Shown here: positions 28,283-45,039 of the stretch, in pieces
How positions within the stretch are numbered: the first letter of the stretch is position 1
How the letters are laid out: each line of letters starts with the position of its first letter
From: CADEEN01 sp963740395
Lineage (GTDB): Bacteria; Pseudomonadota; Gammaproteobacteria; Burkholderiales; Burkholderiaceae_C
Direction of reading: 5' to 3'
DNA length: 64,000 bases
NCBI GenBank assembly: GCA_963740395.1
Contig: CAVUEP010000041.1
Span: 26,254-90,253 of the forward strand
Made by a program: the position numbers and the translations under genes
Notes under the pieces: generated by a model
Seen by the model: the letters and a program-made list of their open reading frames with translations, nothing else
Databases searched by the model: none
Told to the model about the DNA's origin: nothing

Positions 28283-28660
28283 TTAGGTCTTTTTCGGGCG
28301 CTTGGCGCCGTACTTCGAACGCGACTGCTTGCGATCCTTGACGCCCTGCAGGTCCAGCGAGCCGCGCACGATGTGGTAGCGCACGCCCGGCAGATCCTTC
28401 ACGCGACCACCGCGCACGAGCACGACGCTGTGCTCCTGCAGGTTGTGGCCCTCGCCGCCGATGTACGAGATGATCTCGAACCCGTTGGTCAGGCGCACCT
28501 TGGCGACCTTGCGCAGCGCCGAGTTCGGCTTCTTGGGCGTTGTGGTGTAAACGCGGGTGCAGACGCCGCGACGCTGCGGGCCGCCCTGCAGCGCAGGCGA
28601 CTTGGACTTCACGGTCTCGGTCTCGCGACCGTGACGCACGAGTTGGTTGATCGTTGGCAT
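28283..28660 (-). CDS. rpsL: 30S ribosomal protein S12
   Basis: A 125-residue S12, which governs decoding accuracy at the A site. It starts PTINQLVRHGRETETVKSKS. The two streptomycin-critical lysines are present in wild-type context: TTPKKPNSALRK (Lys43) and RVKDLPGVRYH (Lys88). The D89 position methylthiolated by RimO in other bacteria is present. It is the first gene of the str operon, with a good promoter 170 bases upstream. Confidence 0.99.
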   Translation of the reverse strand: MPTINQLVRHGRETETVKSKSPALQGGPQRRGVCTRVYTTTPKKPNSALRKVAKVRLTNGFEIISYIGGEGHNLQEHSVVLVRGGRVKDLPGVRYHIVRGSLDLQGVKDRKQSRSKYGAKRPKKT

Positions 28661-28827
28661 GATGAGTTGACTTGTTCCCGTTTGAAGTCAGACCAGTAGG
28701 AGCTTCAATTTCGGGAGACGCCGAGCGCTCCGCAATGTGGAGTGGGGCTCGAAACCGGCGCGCCGGCGAGGCGCATGGGCTGAGCCGCTCGACAAAGAGC
28801 GCAGCAGAATCTGCCGAAAAGCCTGCG

Positions 28828-28856
28828 ATTATATTCGGCGCAATCCTTGGCCGCAA
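28828..28856 (-). promoter_or_regulatory. sigma-70 promoter for the str operon (rpsL)
   Basis: On the minus strand: -35 TTGCGG (28851-28856), a 17-base spacer and a perfect -10 TATAAT (28828-28833). A GC-rich discriminator (CGCAGGC) follows, as expected for a growth-rate-controlled ribosomal promoter. The implied leader before rpsL is about 160 bases. Confidence 0.8.
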
Positions 28857-28909
28857 GGCGTCGCCAACGATTCGAGCCATTCCCCCAGTCACCCACGCAA
28901 ATTAAGCAA

Positions 28910-29362
28910 ATGCTCACATCCATGGTGGCGCCTTCGCCGCCGGTGATCGTGCTCGACACGAACGTCGTCCTTGATTGGTTGGTCTTCAGCGATCCTTCGG
29001 CTGAAGCATGGGCTGCCGCCATCAGTCGAAAACAGCTGCGCTGGGTCGCAACTGCCGCCATGCGCGGCGAACTGGTCGACGTGCTGCACCGCGGGCTGGC
29101 TGCAGCACGCGGGGCCGCCATCGTCGAAGTGCTTCGCACCTGGGACGCCTGCGTTGAACCTCGCGCCGAGCCCCCGGCCCAGCCGCAGGCGACGGCACTG
29201 AACTGCACAGACCCCGACGACCAGAAATTCCTGGACTTGGCGCTGGCCACCCGTGCTCGCTGGCTGCTCAGCCGGGACCGGGCGGTGCTGCGTCTCGCGC
29301 GACGCGCTGCGCTGCGGGGCACCACGATCTCGGTGCCCGAAGCCTGGGTCCCCGCAGTCTGA
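28910..29362 (+). CDS. PIN-domain protein (putative toxin-type RNase)
   Basis: About 150 residues with a PIN-domain nuclease fold. The acidic metal-binding residues can be placed: VLDTNVVLDWLVF (first Asp and the following Asp), the Glu in MRGELVDVL, CTDPDDQKFLDLAL and WLLSRDRAVL. This order fits the COG1569-type PIN family annotated as toxin components. No antitoxin gene lies beside it, since both neighbours are rpsL and rpoC on the other strand. The start is either ATG 28910 or ATG 28922. It is the only plus-strand gene inside the 34-kb expression-machinery block, and its promoter region overlaps that of rpsL. Confidence 0.8.
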   Translation: MLTSMVAPSPPVIVLDTNVVLDWLVFSDPSAEAWAAAISRKQLRWVATAAMRGELVDVLHRGLAAARGAAIVEVLRTWDACVEPRAEPPAQPQATALNCTDPDDQKFLDLALATRARWLLSRDRAVLRLARRAALRGTTISVPEAWVPAV

Positions 29363-29426
29363 CGCGTCCATAGGGCAGGTGGCGCGCCATTGGGGCGTCC
29401 ACGCACCGCCCACACGCCGGAAAAGG

Positions 29427-29450
29427 AAAGGGCGGCCGAAGCCGCCCTTT
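29427..29450 (-). terminator. terminator after rpoC
   Basis: A 10-bp stem (AAAGGGCGGC / GCCGCCCTTT) with a four-base loop (TTCG on the minus strand), followed on the minus strand by CCTTTTCC. It lies 26 bases past the rpoC stop and 65 past the convergent PIN gene stop, so it may serve both. Confidence 0.85.
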
Positions 29451-29475
29451 CGCGCGCCGTCAAGGCGTACTGCGC

Positions 29476-33717
<4,242 letters not shown>

Positions 33718-33729
33718 GCCTTTTCTCCT

Positions 33730-37857
<4,128 letters not shown>

Positions 37858-38066
37858 TGAACACTCCGTGGTCGAGAACGCGCGCCGGCCTAGCCCGCGT
37901 TCATCGGCGACTGGCTGCTCGAGCATTGCGCTCGATTGCTTGGTGGCAGGCCACTACCTGCCGCTGGCGGACAACCGAGGCATTGCACCTCGGCCCGACC
38001 AAACCCGTTCTCTGCAGTCGGATCAGAGAACACTTGCAAACGTCGCGCGCGGCGCTTGCAGGTGCC

Positions 38067-38088
38067 CCCAGGGGCGCCAACCCCTGGG
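38067..38088 (-). other. inverted repeat in the rplL-rpoB gap
   Basis: A perfect 8-bp stem (CCCAGGGG / CCCCTGGG) with a six-base loop lies 22 bases past the rplL stop. The 252-base gap (37858-38109) is where other bacteria place an attenuator and an RNase III site that lower rpoBC expression relative to rplJL. No T-run follows, so processing or partial termination is plausible. Apart from this, nothing distinct is seen in the gap. Confidence 0.45.
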
Positions 38089-38109
38089 AGAAGACCCTTG
38101 ACTGCGCGA

Positions 38110-38487
38110 TTACTTCACCGCCGCCTTGGCGCCAGCGTCGACCAGCTTCTTCAGCGCGGCTTCGGCGTCGGCCTTGGCTACACCTTCCTTGACGGGCTTG
38201 GGTGCGCCGTCGACCAGGTCCTTGGCTTCCTTCAGGCCCAGGCCCGTGAGTTCGCGCACGGCCTTGATGACCTGCACCTTGTTGGCGCCTGCCTCGAGCA
38301 GCATCACCGTGAACTCGGTCTGCTCTTCGGCCACCGCAGCAGCGCCACCGCCGCCAGCACCGGCCGGGGCCGCCATCGCGGCGGCGGACACGCCGAACTT
38401 CTCTTCAATGGCCTTGACCAGGTCATTGAGTTCCATCACGGACATGCTGTCCAGGGCGGTCATGAAAGCGTCTTTGTCGAATGCCAT
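38110..38487 (-). CDS. rplL: 50S ribosomal protein L7/L12
   Basis: A 125-residue L7/L12, the flexible stalk that recruits translation GTPases. An N-terminal dimer domain (ALDSMSVMELNDLVKAIEEK) is joined by an Ala/Gly-rich hinge (about 33-52) to the C-terminal factor-binding domain. That domain carries VIKAVRELTGLGLKEAKDLV. Length and order are normal. It lies 43 bases after rplJ. Confidence 0.99.
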   Translation of the reverse strand: MAFDKDAFMTALDSMSVMELNDLVKAIEEKFGVSAAAMAAPAGAGGGGAAAVAEEQTEFTVMLLEAGANKVQVIKAVRELTGLGLKEAKDLVDGAPKPVKEGVAKADAEAALKKLVDAGAKAAVK

Positions 38488-38530
38488 TTGGGTTTCCTCG
38501 ATTCAGTAGATAGGTTTGAGACGTGATCGT

Positions 38531-39067
38531 TCAGGCGGCGGCGGGCGCCGCGTCGGCTGCGGCAGGCGCCTCTTCGGCACCGCCACCCTTCTTCTCGGCA
38601 ATAGCAGCGACCACACGCGCAAAGCGCGAGATCGGCGACTGCATCAGGCCGAGCAACTGGGCCAGCAGGACTTCCTTGCTCGGGATGGCAGCCAGCGCCT
38701 TCACGCCGTTCGCGTCCAGGGCCTTGCCTGCGTAAACGCCTGCCTTGACGATCAGCTTGTCGTTGCCCTTGGCAAAGTCGGCCATGACTTTGGCCGCGGC
38801 GACAGCGTCTTCCGAAAAGCCGTAGATCAGCGGGCCGGACATGGCCTCCGCAGCGCACTCGAACGGTGTGCCTGCGACGGCGCGACGGGCCAGGGAGTTC
38901 TTCAGCACGTGAAGATAGACACCCTTGGCACGCGCGTCGACGCGCAGCTTGTTCATGTGTTCCACGGTGAGGCCACGGTACTCGGCCAGCGCCAGCGTCT
39001 GCGAGCGCGCGACTTGCGCGGCCACATCCGTGACGACGGCTGCTTTCTCGTTGCGATTGAGACTCAA
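38531..39067 (-). CDS. rplJ: 50S ribosomal protein L10 (TTG start)
   Basis: A 178-residue L10, the base of the L7/L12 stalk. SLNRNEKAAVVTDVAAQVAR is the family N-terminus, and its start codon here is TTG at 39067, with GAGGAG six bases upstream. No ATG exists at this point. An in-frame extension to 39106 is not conserved. The C-terminal end (GGGAEEAPAAADAAPAAA) is an Ala-rich low-complexity tail. The weak start codon may limit L10 to one per ribosome against four L7/L12 copies. Confidence 0.96.
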   Translation of the reverse strand: MSLNRNEKAAVVTDVAAQVARSQTLALAEYRGLTVEHMNKLRVDARAKGVYLHVLKNSLARRAVAGTPFECAAEAMSGPLIYGFSEDAVAAAKVMADFAKGNDKLIVKAGVYAGKALDANGVKALAAIPSKEVLLAQLLGLMQSPISRFARVVAAIAEKKGGGAEEAPAAADAAPAAA

Positions 39068-39321
39068 GGTCTGCTCCTCACTCAAAACGTGCCGGCCGGG
39101 CCGCAAAGCCCATTTGGCACACCCAGCGACCTTGCCGCCTCAGAAAACCCAATGTTTTCTTCGACAGCGGGGACGCCATCTGCGCTGGCCTCGGACTTGC
39201 GTCCTCGTTTAGGGAGCTTTCGCTCCACCAGCGGTCTTTGACGGCCTGCGGCAAGTTGCCTCGCCTCAGCCCACCAACTCGTTCGGCGACGCGCCAGACA
39301 AGCGCGTCGCCTTTACTCAAT
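39068..39321 (-). promoter_or_regulatory. rplJ 5' leader (probable L10 leader)
   Basis: A 254-base region without a gene between rplA and rplJ. In many bacteria this space encodes the L10 leader, an RNA bound by L10-L7/L12 to stop its own translation. Several short inverted repeats are visible on the minus strand, for example GGAGCGAAAGCTCC at 39209-39222. I cannot test the full fold, so the assignment rests mainly on position. Confidence 0.5.
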
Positions 39322-40029
39322 TCACGCCTGGACGGGCGCGGCAATCGTTGACACGTCCACCCGGGCACCCACGCCCATGGTCGAGGACAGCGCCACCTTG
39401 CGCAGGTAGATGCCCTTGCTCGACGCCGGCTTGGACTTGTTCAGCGCGTCGATCAGCGCCTGCAGGTTGCCCTGCAGCTTGTCGCTGTCGAACGACCGAC
39501 GACCGATCGTGGCATGCACGATGCCGGCCTTGTCGACGCGGAACTGGACCTGACCGGCCTTGGCGTTGCGCACGGCCTGTGCCACGTCGGCCGTCACGGT
39601 GCCGACCTTCGGGTTGGGCATCAGGCCGCGCGGGCCCAGGATCTGACCCAAGGTGCCGACGACGCGCATCGTGTCGGGCGAGGCAATGACGACATCGAAG
39701 TCCATCTTGCCGGCCTTGATGTCGGCGGCCAGGTCGTCCATGCCGACGATGTCGGCACCCGCGGCCTTGGCCTCTTCGGCCTTCGCGCCTTGCGCGAAGA
39801 CGGCGACGCGCTTGGTCTTGCCGGTGCCGTTGGGCAGCACGACGGCGCCACGAACCACTTGGTCGGACTTCTTGGCGTCGATGCCAAGCTGCACGGCCAC
39901 GTCGATCGACTCGTCGAACTTGGCCGTGGCGTACTGCTTGACCATCGCCAGCGCGTCGGCCATCGGGTACAGCTTCAGGCTGTCGACCTTGCCCACCAGG
40001 GTCTTGGCTTTCTTTGTCAGCTTGGTCAT
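39322..40029 (-). CDS. rplA: 50S ribosomal protein L1
   Basis: A 235-residue L1, part of the mobile stalk that moves deacylated tRNA out of the E site. In other bacteria it is the repressor of rplK-rplA. The start MTKLTKKAKTLVGKVDS at 40029 has GGAG upstream and lies 2 bases after the rplK stop. The signature GQILGPRGLMPNPKVGTVTA is present. The length is normal. Confidence 0.98.
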   Translation of the reverse strand: MTKLTKKAKTLVGKVDSLKLYPMADALAMVKQYATAKFDESIDVAVQLGIDAKKSDQVVRGAVVLPNGTGKTKRVAVFAQGAKAEEAKAAGADIVGMDDLAADIKAGKMDFDVVIASPDTMRVVGTLGQILGPRGLMPNPKVGTVTADVAQAVRNAKAGQVQFRVDKAGIVHATIGRRSFDSDKLQGNLQALIDALNKSKPASSKGIYLRKVALSSTMGVGARVDVSTIAAPVQA

Positions 40030-40031
40030 GG

Positions 40032-40463
40032 TCAGACTCCTTCCACCGTCACGCCCATCGAGCGGGCAGAGCCGGCGATGGTGCGCACCGCGGCATCCAG
40101 ATTGGCGGCGGTCAGGTCTTTCATCTTGGTCTTGGCGATCTCTTCGATCTGCTCGCGCGTCAGCTTGCCGACCTTGTCCTGGTGCGGCTTGCCCGAGCCC
40201 TTCTCCAGCTTGATCGCCTTCTTGATCAGCACGGTGGCCGGCGGCGTCTTGAGGATGAATGTGAACGACTTGTCGGCGAAGGCCGTGATCACGACCGGCA
40301 GCATCAGGCCGGGCTCCATGGACTGCGTCTGGGCGTTGAACGCCTTGCAGAATTCCATGATGTTGAGGCCGCGCTGACCCAGCGCGGGGCCGACCGGCGG
40401 CGAAGGATTGGCCTTGCCTGCCGGAATCTGCAGCTTGATAAAGCCGACGATTTTCTTTGCCAT
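40032..40463 (-). CDS. rplK: 50S ribosomal protein L11
   Basis: A 143-residue L11, part of the GTPase-associated centre and needed for RelA activation during the stringent response. It has VGFIKLQIPAGKANPSPPVG at the N-terminus with the Pro residues of the thiostrepton site. It ends with the 23S-binding C-terminal domain (AVRTIAGSARSMGVTVEG). The length is one residue longer than E. coli. It lies 124 bases after nusG. Confidence 0.99.
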   Translation of the reverse strand: MAKKIVGFIKLQIPAGKANPSPPVGPALGQRGLNIMEFCKAFNAQTQSMEPGLMLPVVITAFADKSFTFILKTPPATVLIKKAIKLEKGSGKPHQDKVGKLTREQIEEIAKTKMKDLTAANLDAAVRTIAGSARSMGVTVEGV

Positions 40464-40548
40464 GAATGGCTCCTATCGAGTTCAAACGCCGGTGGCTTGC
40501 CAGGCAAACCAGTCAGCTCCTCGTCAACTCAGCCCACTTGCTCAAACT

Positions 40549-40577
40549 GTCGACCCCGGGGCTGCGGCGGGGTCGAC
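40549..40577 (-). other. strong hairpin in the nusG-rplK gap
   Basis: A perfect 9-bp stem (GTCGACCCC / GGGGTCGAC) with an 11-base loop lies 11 bases past the nusG stop. On the minus strand it is followed by AGTTTGAG, which is not a clean T-run. It may separate secE-nusG from rplKA, or it may be part of the rplK leader where L1 acts in other bacteria. Confidence 0.5.
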
Positions 40578-40587
40578 GTTCAGAAAT

Positions 40588-41169
40588 TCAGATCTTCTCT
40601 ACCTGCGCGAAGTCCAGCTCGACCGGCGTTGCACGGCCGAAGATCGTGACGCTCACACGCACCTTGGACTTCTCGTAGTTCACATCCTCGACCGCACCGT
40701 TGAAGTCGGTGAACGGGCCGTCCTTGACGCGCACCAATTCGCCCACGACCCACTCGACCTTGGGCTTGGGCTTCTCGATGCCTTCTTGCATCTGGTTGAC
40801 GATCTTTGCGACCTCGGCTTCCGAGATCGGCGACGGCCGGTTCTTGGCCCCACCGACGAATCCCGTGACCTTGCTGGTGTGCTTCACCAGGTGCCAGGTC
40901 TCGTCGTCCATCTGCATTTCGACCAAGACGTAGCCTGGAAAGAAGCGGCGCTCGGAGACCGACTTCTTGCCGTTCTTCAGCTCCACCACTTCTTCGGTCG
41001 GCACCAGGATGCGGCCAAACTTGGCCTGCATGCCCGAGCGGTCGATACGCTCGCGCAGGTTGCGTTCGACAGCCTTCTCCATGCCCGAGTAGGCGTGCAC
41101 CACATACCAGCGCAGCGCCGAGGCGGGCGTCGGAACGGCGGCGGGAGCTTCGGCTTGCATATCGCTCAT
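40588..41169 (-). CDS. nusG: transcription termination/antitermination protein NusG
   Basis: A 193-residue NusG, which joins RNA polymerase to Rho or to the leading ribosome through S10. The NGN domain begins RWYVVHAYSGMEKAVERNLR, and RRFFPGYVLVEM is its hydrophobic core. The C-terminal KOW domain is VGELVRVKDGPFTDFNGAVE. Two starts two codons apart are possible (41175, 41169). I favour 41169 because GAGAAAG then has six bases of spacing. It lies 11 bases after secE. Confidence 0.97.
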   Translation of the reverse strand: MSDMQAEAPAAVPTPASALRWYVVHAYSGMEKAVERNLRERIDRSGMQAKFGRILVPTEEVVELKNGKKSVSERRFFPGYVLVEMQMDDETWHLVKHTSKVTGFVGGAKNRPSPISEAEVAKIVNQMQEGIEKPKPKVEWVVGELVRVKDGPFTDFNGAVEDVNYEKSKVRVSVTIFGRATPVELDFAQVEKI

Positions 41170-41180
41170 GGACATCTTTC

Positions 41181-41570
41181 TCAGCGCTTCCAGCCCAGGA
41201 TCAGGTCGTACAGCGCCCATTCCACCGTCTTGTCGGTCAGCCACAGGAACAGCGCCATCACGACGACGAAGGCGAATACATAGCCGGTCATCTGCGTGGC
41301 TTCCTTGCGGCTGGGCCAGACCACCTTCTGCGTCTCGCGCCAGGCGTCGCGGCCAAACGCGAGCAGTTGCTTACCCGACTCGGACGTGAAGAACGTGGCT
41401 GCCGCCGCGAGCAGCAGCACGCCCAGGGCGCTCCAGCGCATCCAGTCAGCCTGATTGATCAGGTAGTAGGCCGCCACAGCGCCCACGACCAGCAGCAGCG
41501 CAACGGCCAGCTTGGCCTTGTCCGCTGCCGGAGAGATCGTTTCGACTTCAGGGTTACCGGTACTCATCAT
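41181..41570 (-). CDS. secE: preprotein translocase subunit SecE
   Basis: A 129-residue SecE of the three-helix type. Two hydrophobic segments come first (about residues 22-41 and 45-65). They are followed by the conserved amphipathic helix FGRDAWRETQKVVWPSRKEA and the last transmembrane helix (YVFAFVVVMALFLWLTD). The helix-plus-last-segment part clamps SecY. Adjacent ATG codons at 41570 and 41567 are equally possible. It lies between tRNA-Trp and nusG, as in E. coli. Confidence 0.96.
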   Translation of the reverse strand: MMSTGNPEVETISPAADKAKLAVALLLVVGAVAAYYLINQADWMRWSALGVLLLAAAATFFTSESGKQLLAFGRDAWRETQKVVWPSRKEATQMTGYVFAFVVVMALFLWLTDKTVEWALYDLILGWKR

Positions 41571-41701
41571 CAATTCGCAAACTGCGCCATCCGGCGCGGG
41601 TGATTAACTTGAAACCGAAGCCCGTTGGCGGCTTTCGCCGCCTTCGGGCCCGTCTTGCAGTCGCCTAAGTCGCGTCTCTTTCGAATCGAAGAGTCAGCGC
41701 C

Positions 41702-41777
41702 TGGCAGGGGCAGAGGGTCTCGAACCCCCAACCTTCGGTTTTGGAGACCGACGCTCTGCCAATTGAGCTATGCCCCT
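41702..41777 (-). tRNA. tRNA-Trp (CCA)
   Basis: A 76-base cloverleaf with encoded CCA. The anticodon stem and loop is CGGTCTCCAAAACCG, giving anticodon CCA. Acceptor arms AGGGGCA and TGCCCCT pair completely. It lies between tuf copy 2 and secE, the same place as E. coli trpT-like arrangements after tufB. Confidence 0.97.
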
Positions 41778-41795
41778 GCAGCAACACACTCACCC

Positions 41796-42986
<1,191 letters not shown>

Positions 42987-43056
42987 GTGCGTATCTCCGA
43001 CAATTAACCTAGAAAGGGCTCGCGAAGCGAGGCCCGCTGTCCCGTCCACATACTCC

Positions 43057-43131
<75 letters not shown>

Positions 43132-43224
43132 ATCGACACAGGCTTGACGGCAGACAACACAGCCAAGCCTCTAGCGACCCACACGCAACCACGACACCCC
43201 ACGCGACGCAATCGACAACGACAG

Positions 43225-43298
43225 TGGAGCGGGAGACGGGAATCGAACCCGCGTCATCAGCTTGGAAGGCTGGGGTTCTACCATTGAACTACTCCCGC
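43225..43298 (-). tRNA. tRNA-Gly (UCC)
   Basis: A 74-base cloverleaf with encoded CCA and anticodon TCC in the loop CTTCCAA. Acceptor arms GCGGGAG/CTCCCGC pair fully. It lies between tRNA-Tyr and tRNA-Thr. Confidence 0.97.
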
Positions 43299-43372
43299 CC
43301 GGGAGCCCAAGCCGCGCCAGCGTCACGCCGCGGCCGAGTCGACAACTACACAATCAAGAATTCGTTTTCGCC

Positions 43373-43458
43373 TGGTGGAGGAGGCTGGATTCGAACCAGC
43401 GTAGGCGTAAGCCAACAGATTTACAGTCTGCCCCCTTTAGCCACTCGGGCACCCCTCC
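43373..43458 (-). tRNA. tRNA-Tyr (GUA)
   Basis: An 86-base class II tRNA with a long variable arm, encoded CCA and anticodon GTA in the loop CTGTAAA. Acceptor arms GGAGGGG and CCTCCTCC pair with one off-set typical of Tyr tRNAs. It is the first gene of the tRNA-tuf-secE-nusG series. Confidence 0.96.
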
Positions 43459-43472
43459 AGGGCGAACCGCAG

Positions 43473-43478
43473 AATATA
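43473..43478 (-). promoter_or_regulatory. possible -10 box before tRNA-Tyr
   Basis: TATATT on the minus strand, 15 bases before the tRNA-Tyr 5' end and followed by GC-rich CTGCGG. The -35 position holds only a weak match. The location is right for the promoter of the tRNA-tuf operon. Confidence 0.45.
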
Positions 43479-43521
43479 ACACGGGATCGCGCGGGTATTG
43501 GCAGTGCGCGGACGCGCCGCC

Positions 43522-44254
43522 TCAGCGTTCCGGGCCACTCAAGTCCTTGATCCCCCAGTCGATCGGCGCCTGACCGTGGCAGGTCAGAAACCGGTTCGCG
43601 GCGCTGAAGTGACCGTTGCCCAGAAAGGGCGCTGCGCCACGCGCAGCCGACAACGGGGACGGATGGTTCGACTCCAGTACCAAGTGGCTGCCCGTGCGCC
43701 GCGCCAGCGGCGCCTTGCTGCGCGCATGACTGCCCCACAACATGAACACGCAAGGCCTCGATTCCTCAGCAATGGAGGCAATCACAGCGTCAGTGAGCGC
43801 TTCCCAGCCTTGTTTCGCGTGGGATCCGGGCCGACCGTCCTCGACAGTCAGGGCGGCGTTGACCAACAACACGCCCTGGCGCGCCCAGGCGCCCAGATGG
43901 CCATGCGACTGGTAGCGGCAGACCCAGGTCGCGGCGCTGCTCCTTGAAGATGTTGCGCAGGCTGGGCGGCACGCGCTGGCCGGCTGGCGTCGAGAACGCC
44001 AGCCCTTCCGCCTGGGCGGGCCCATGGTACGGATCCTGGCCCAGAATGACCACGCGCACGCGATCGCGCGGCGTCAGTTCGAACGCGCGCAGCACTTGCG
44101 CCGGATAGATCGTCGCGCCGGCGGCCTGGCGCGCGGCGATGAATGCCAGCAGGTTGCAGCCGGCATCCGACGCCCGCCAGGCCTCGACCAATGGCAGCCA
44201 CGACGGTGGCGCCCTGTCCAGGACCTGCCCCAGCGGCTCGGTGAGCGCGTTCAA
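43522..44254 (-). CDS. ung: uracil-DNA glycosylase, frameshifted
   Basis: Uracil-DNA glycosylase removes uracil from DNA. The N-terminal half reads from 44254 in one frame with the water-activating motif GQDPYHGPAQAEGLAFS and continues to IFKEQRRDLGLPL. The rest reads in another frame from about 43912 (SHGHLGAWARQGVLLVNAAL), including the DNA-contact loop NHPSPLSA and ending at 43522. One base is missing or extra near 43908-43920. The joined protein is about 243 residues, close to normal. The start is TTG at 44254, sharing TTGA with the trpC stop. Whether this is a sequencing error or a real break is open. Confidence 0.85.
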
Positions 44255-45039
44255 TCGAACAGTTGAGCCAGCGCATGGCCCGGATCGGCCGCGCGCATGA
44301 AGGCCTCGCCGACCAGGAAGGCGGGTACGCCCGCGGCGCGCATGCGCTCGACATCGGCCCGGGTGAGGATGCCCGACTCGGTGACGACCAGCCGATCGTT
44401 GGGCACCTGCGGCAGCAGGGCCAGCGTCGTCTCGAGCGAGACCTCGAAGTTACGCAGGTTGCGGTTGTTGATGCCGATCAGCGGCGTTGCCAGACGCAAT
44501 GCGCGATCGAGTTCGGCGGCATCGTGCACTTCGACCAACACCGACATCCTCAACGCCATCGCCTGGGCCTCGAGGTCAGTCATCTGCGCGTCATCGAGGC
44601 AGGCCGCGATCAGGAGAATGCAGTCCGCGCCGAGATCGCCCGCCTCGTACACCTGGTAGCTGTCGATCATGAAGTCCTTGCGCAGCACTGGCAGCTCACA
44701 TGCGCCCCGCGCCTGCTGCAGGTACGCCGCGGCGCCTTGAAAGAAGCGCTCGTCGGTCAGGACCGAGAGGCAGGTCGCGCCGCCGCGCTCATAGCTGGCA
44801 GCAATCTCGGCAGGCACAAAATGTTCGCGCAGCACGCCCTTGCTCGGGCTGGCCTTCTTGACCTCGGCGATGACACCGGCCCGGTTGCCGGCCCGCCTGG
44901 CGCGCAAGGCCGCAGCGAAGTCGCGCTGGCCAGACCGAGCCTCGGCATCGCGACGCAATGACGCCTCATCGCGGCGCGCCTTGGCCTTGGCCACCTCCTC
45001 GTGCTTGACAGCGACGATGCGCTGCAGGATGTCACTCAT
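44251..45039 (-). CDS. trpC: indole-3-glycerol phosphate synthase
   Basis: A 262-residue TrpC, a TIM barrel that closes the indole ring from carboxyphenylaminodeoxyribulose phosphate in tryptophan synthesis. Catalytic segments are visible: EVKKASPSKGVLREHF (Lys and Glu at the top of the barrel), LRKDFMIDSYQV, GINNRNLRNFEV and VTESGILTRADV. The length is normal for the stand-alone enzyme, not fused to TrpF. Its start overlaps the trpD stop by four bases (45036-45039). Confidence 0.98.
   Translation of the reverse strand: MSDILQRIVAVKHEEVAKAKARRDEASLRRDAEARSGQRDFAAALRARRAGNRAGVIAEVKKASPSKGVLREHFVPAEIAASYERGGATCLSVLTDERFFQGAAAYLQQARGACELPVLRKDFMIDSYQVYEAGDLGADCILLIAACLDDAQMTDLEAQAMALRMSVLVEVHDAAELDRALRLATPLIGINNRNLRNFEVSLETTLALLPQVPNDRLVVTESGILTRADVERMRAAGVPAFLVGEAFMRAADPGHALAQLFD

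Noticed and set aside
28910..29362. A complete toxin-antitoxin pair around the PIN gene
   Set aside because: No second small gene lies next to it on the same strand, only rpsL and rpoC on the other strand.
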